Assembly: GCF_030445035.2 (NCBI RefSeq)
Contig: NC_080682.1
Coordinates: forward strand, 30,548,770 to 30,612,769
Length of the DNA stretch: 64,000 nt
Reading direction: 5' to 3'
Source: Dasypus novemcinctus
Lineage: Eukaryota; Chordata; Mammalia; Cingulata; Dasypodidae
The notes below the pieces were generated by a model that was not told the origin of the DNA, searched no databases, and was given only the letters and a program-made list of their open reading frames with translations. The position numbers and the translations under genes were made by a program. Of this stretch, positions 60,741 to 64,000 are shown one piece after another (position 1 is the stretch's first letter; every line of letters starts with the position of its first letter).

Positions 60741-60858
60741 ACGCCTGGCTGTTGCTGCTGTCGGGGGAGGGGAAAAGGGCAGACTGGATTTTTCCGCCTA
60801 CGCCTGGCTGTTGCTGCTGTCGGGGGAGGGGAAAAGGGCAGACTGGTTTTTTCCGCCC
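60741..60858 (-). repeat. Duplicated 59-bp unit in U3 of LTR copy B
   Basis: 'acgcctggctgttgctgctg' starts at 60741 and again at 60800, so the unit is repeated head to tail. Copy A has a single version. Confidence 0.85.
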
Positions 60859-61102
60859 TGCGCCTGCGCAGGGAGAAAGAAGGCATCGTGTGGCGCCATC
60901 CGGGAGGGAGGGGCGGCCGCGGAAGCATGGCTGCCGAGAAGGGGAGACCCGAGGGCACTCTGTGCCCATGCCGAGCTTCCTTCAGGGGTGGCGGTGAGTT
61001 TGACCAGCCACCCTATTATGGGGGCAGCGGCTTGGCCTACCGCGGCCGCTCCCCCGCCAGGCCAGCAAACCATGCTTCAGCCCGAGGGGTGACCGCAATT
61101 AA

Positions 61103-62454
61103 AAATTCTCTAGTAAACAATCAAGGAAATGTAAAATTTGATTAATTGCAAATTAACCAATATGTACACTAGATATATTATCAAATGCTTGTATTTTGTT
61201 TACTAAATAATCTGTATATAAATTTAATGCTGTATAATAAAGAACTTTATAATTGTCATATGCTTTCTTCAGTATCACTTACTCATTTGACTCTGTTCTA
61301 GATAAAATTTAAGGACCAAAATTAAGCATACAGTTATTTCACAAATTCTTCTATTCTAGTGAATAATGGAGACAACCCAAATGTCTACATAAAGAAGAAT
61401 AATAAAATGAATTAGGATATGTAAAAAAAAATCAGAAGACATTAAGGTGTTTTGTAGTAAGTATTAATTACAAGGAAATTATGTTTCATATAATACTGAG
61501 TGGTAAATTCAAGACAAACACTTATATACTAGACTATCAAGTGCATTCAATGGCATATATACCTGGATAGTATCTAAAATACGTAAGATAAGTAGTACTA
61601 ACCAAATTATTGTGTAAATAACAATTTGGGGGATTTATTTCATAATTTTCTCATACAATTTTACTTTCCAAAGAACATATAGAATTTAAAATCAGTAAAA
61701 TTAATTTGATAAAAGTAGTTGTATTTTCTTACTTCAGGACTGTCTACTTTGAGTAACACTTTTCTAGGTGACTGTGTATGACAGTAATTATTCTTAAAGT
61801 ACAATGATAATAGAGATAAAAGTATAAATTTACTTACTTGAAAATTGAAGAAGTTAGTAAAATACCAATAAAGAAGTGCTGGCTTCACTTACATCTTTGA
61901 AGGCATTTGGAGGAATAACAGGTTCAATCTATGACAAGGCATCTTACTCTTAGAGAAATTTTTCATGAACTTAGCAACCACTGACCCATCATTCACGGCT
62001 GCTTTGCAATTTATTCATTTTTACCTAAGTATATTATTTCTTTTCTTCAGTGACTAGAAAATGATTGCTGAGAGACATCCTAAATAAAGCTGAGTTCATA
62101 TGCTGAGTTTAATTTGCTTTGTAGGCTCACACCATCCTGTGAATGTGGGACACAAGTTCCAGCTCAGATGTGAATTTCTTCTGTCAAAAATTTCCAAAAC
62201 CCTAGTCTTCAAAAGAACGTGATCAGGCAATACCTAATCATTGATGGCTATATCTCCCCAAGTCTTCCTGCACATTTGCTGGTCTTTCTTTCTAGATGAA
62301 GCATACTAAACAGACCACCTGATCAAACCTCTAGTCTAATTGAAAACCCACAAAATAACAAACTACGTAAAAGCAGATTAGTTAGAGTTTGCAGCTTCCT
62401 TGAATTCAGCAATAAATTAACAGTGTTCTAGAGCAGCAGGTCCCTGAATTAAGG
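61103..62454. other. Intergenic, AT-rich
   Basis: Nothing recognised. Confidence 0.45.
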
Positions 62455-63338
62455 TCTTTCAATCATTTATTTTTATTTTTATTTTTAATTACTTTATTGA
62501 AGTATATTATTCACACATAAACATACATAAACAATAAATATATAGTAATGACTGTGAACTTACAAAACATATATAACATCATACAGACTCTCACCTACCA
62601 CCCTACCTAAAATAACTCATCCTACCACCAATACCTCACATTGTTGTTAAACTGTTTTAACTAATGATTAAAGAGCATTGTCAAAATATTACTACTAACC
62701 CAATTATTTTCCCCCAAACCACCTTATTGTTATTATTATCTTTATGTCATTTATATATGAACATACATAAACAATAAGTGTATAGTAAAAGTTGTGAACT
62801 TATAAAGCAAATATGCCTAACATCATAGAGGGGTCTCATACATTAACCCTCCACCAACACCTTGCATTGTCTTGAGACATCTGTTACAAATTAGGTGAGA
62901 ATATTGTCAAAATCTTACTACTATTTATAGTCCTTATTTTGCACTTGGTATGATTTTCCCCCAACCCACAATATTATTTTTTAAATATATTTTTATGACA
63001 GAAGTTGTAAACTTATAAAACAATCATGCACACCACACTGCAGTAGAACATTTGTTACAGATAAGATAATTCATCTGATTGTTACCATGTCCATAGTATG
63101 CATTTAGCTCACATTTTCCCTATTGCCCCATTATCAACATAGTGCATCTTTGGCATAGATGCAAGAATATTATATTATTACTCCCCTCCACAGTCCACAG
63201 ATCATTCCTGTTGTATTTTTCCCATGCTTTTCCACTGGATAAGAATTGTGGTTGATGGTACAGATGCAAGAGTGTCCTTTGTGAGCTAGAGCAAATGTAC
63301 ATCACTACTGAAGGGTGCTAGGAATCTTTCAATCATTT
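62455..63338 (-). mobile_element. L1-type 3' UTR insertion with internal repeats and target duplication
   Basis: Insert 62469-63324, flanked by 'tctttcaatcattt' at 62455-62468 and 63325-63338. T-rich at the left end, so a minus-strand poly(A) tail. Three related blocks of about 100-180 bp repeat with a 240-bp spacing: 'aacatacataaacaataa' at about 62520 and 62760, and 'gttgtgaacttataaa'-type text at 62790 and 63003. The frame at 63120-63305 is not a gene. The family assignment to L1 rests on the tail, the target duplication and the absence of a tRNA head. Confidence 0.6.
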
Positions 63339-64000
63339 TTATAGACACCAAGGGTTCTTGGTGTCTTGGTTAGTAGAGCCCTTGAGCCTGGATCTAAATG
63401 AGCTGGAAACATAGTACCAAACAGCCTCAGTAATCAAAAATCCCTAGAGTCTACGCTTATCAGCATTTTCAGGTATGATTACACAAAATATATAAATGGA
63501 TATCCTTGTTCAGTACAAGGATTTAAGGATGCTCTAAAATTTCAGCTCTCAGAAGGATAGAATTAACAGCTTTGGCCAACTGGCAGCCAACCCAGTTCAT
63601 TCTGTTCTCACTGTGATTGTGGCATTTTGACCAAGAGAATCAGAGAGCCAGCTGGAATTGGTTATTGGGACATTTTCCTTATGCTTGTGGTTTGGAAGAG
63701 ATCGTAGGGGACATTCATGTAATGTGTAGTTATAGGAGTATGTATCCTTGAGCCAGTCAGGGAAAACTATCCCCTAACACTGGTGTGGTATGGTAAGAGA
63801 TTATGCATGCAATGTTTAGAATGCAGCCTGGTTTATAGTATACTAGTTTTTGTCTGTTGCCGTCTTCTTATACAAGAAATGAGGGGCCAAGTTGTGACCG
63901 ATCCAGGTTCTGGCAAGAATTGTTACAACTCATCTATTTGTTGAATCTTCTTCCTTCTTATGGTTATTAGGATTCTGGGCAAATGAAGAAATTAAGAGAG
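63339..64000. other. Intergenic
   Basis: Nothing recognised to the window end. Confidence 0.4.

Larger units (their letters stand above)
60185..61097 (-). repeat. Solo LTR of the CpG-rich ERV family, copy B
   Basis: 913 bp, plus-strand limits TGCGGC...ACCGCA, flanked by a 5-bp duplication 'attaa' (60180-60184 and 61098-61102). Closely similar to copy A (47515-48358) but inverted and 69 bp longer: it has one extra 23-bp unit near the 3' end and a 59-bp segment duplicated in U3. The two CCAAT boxes and TATA are kept, but the polyadenylation signal is AGTAAA. No retroviral coding sequence adjoins. Open frames on both strands are composition artefacts. Confidence 0.9.

Noticed and set aside
47515-61097. 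The inverted LTR pair as the two ends of one inverted block or provirus
   Set aside because: Each LTR has its own target duplication, and no retroviral coding sequence lies between them; the interval contains an OR pseudogene, SINE and L1 pieces.

Overview
The window is mammalian genomic DNA, AT-rich and full of transposable elements. It holds one intact olfactory receptor gene, one dead olfactory receptor gene and one apparently full-length L1 retrotransposon. Several tRNA-headed SINEs match what I know of the xenarthran DAS-SINE family. The L1 3' UTR sequence and the LTR families recur around them, so I infer a xenarthran, most likely an armadillo (Dasypus). That call rests on pattern recognition and no database search was run.

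Layout. 1-12.5 kb: an LTR-type repeat with a nested SINE, then decayed L1 pieces (one with a twin-priming-style inversion) and remnants of old LTR elements. 12.8-13.8 kb (minus): an intact single-exon class II olfactory receptor of the OR4 type. 13.8-24.5 kb: non-coding DNA, two related LTRs sitting inside old L1s, and a MaLR-like LTR. 24.5-34.1 kb (minus): a 9.6-kb L1 with a 14-bp target-site duplication, intact ORF1 (322 aa) and ORF2 (1272 aa), a 1.9-kb CpG-rich 5' UTR carrying a 51-bp tandem repeat and a terminal YY1-like site, and an unusually long 2.8-kb 3' UTR. 34.1-47.5 kb: truncated L1 tails, a decayed retroviral-like coding stretch, two DAS-SINEs and a small hAT-like DNA transposon. 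47.5-48.4 kb (plus) and 60.2-61.1 kb (minus): two solo LTRs of one CpG-rich endogenous-retrovirus family, each with its own target-site duplication. Between them, at 52.8-53.7 kb, lies the OR4-type pseudogene. 53.7-60.2 kb also holds an L1 tail, a DAS-SINE, a perfect 32-bp inverted repeat and another LTR. 62.5-63.3 kb: an L1-type insertion with repeated 3' UTR blocks.

The olfactory receptor gene and pseudogene fit a mammalian OR cluster whose spacers have been expanded by retrotransposons. The L1 machinery (ORF1p and ORF2p) is the likely source of its own family's truncated tails and of the SINE insertions, judging from the target-site duplications and A-rich tails. I saw no novel multi-gene system. 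The features most worth a second look are the intact L1 with its tandem-repeat promoter region, the paired polymorphic solo LTRs and the perfect hairpin at 56.0 kb.
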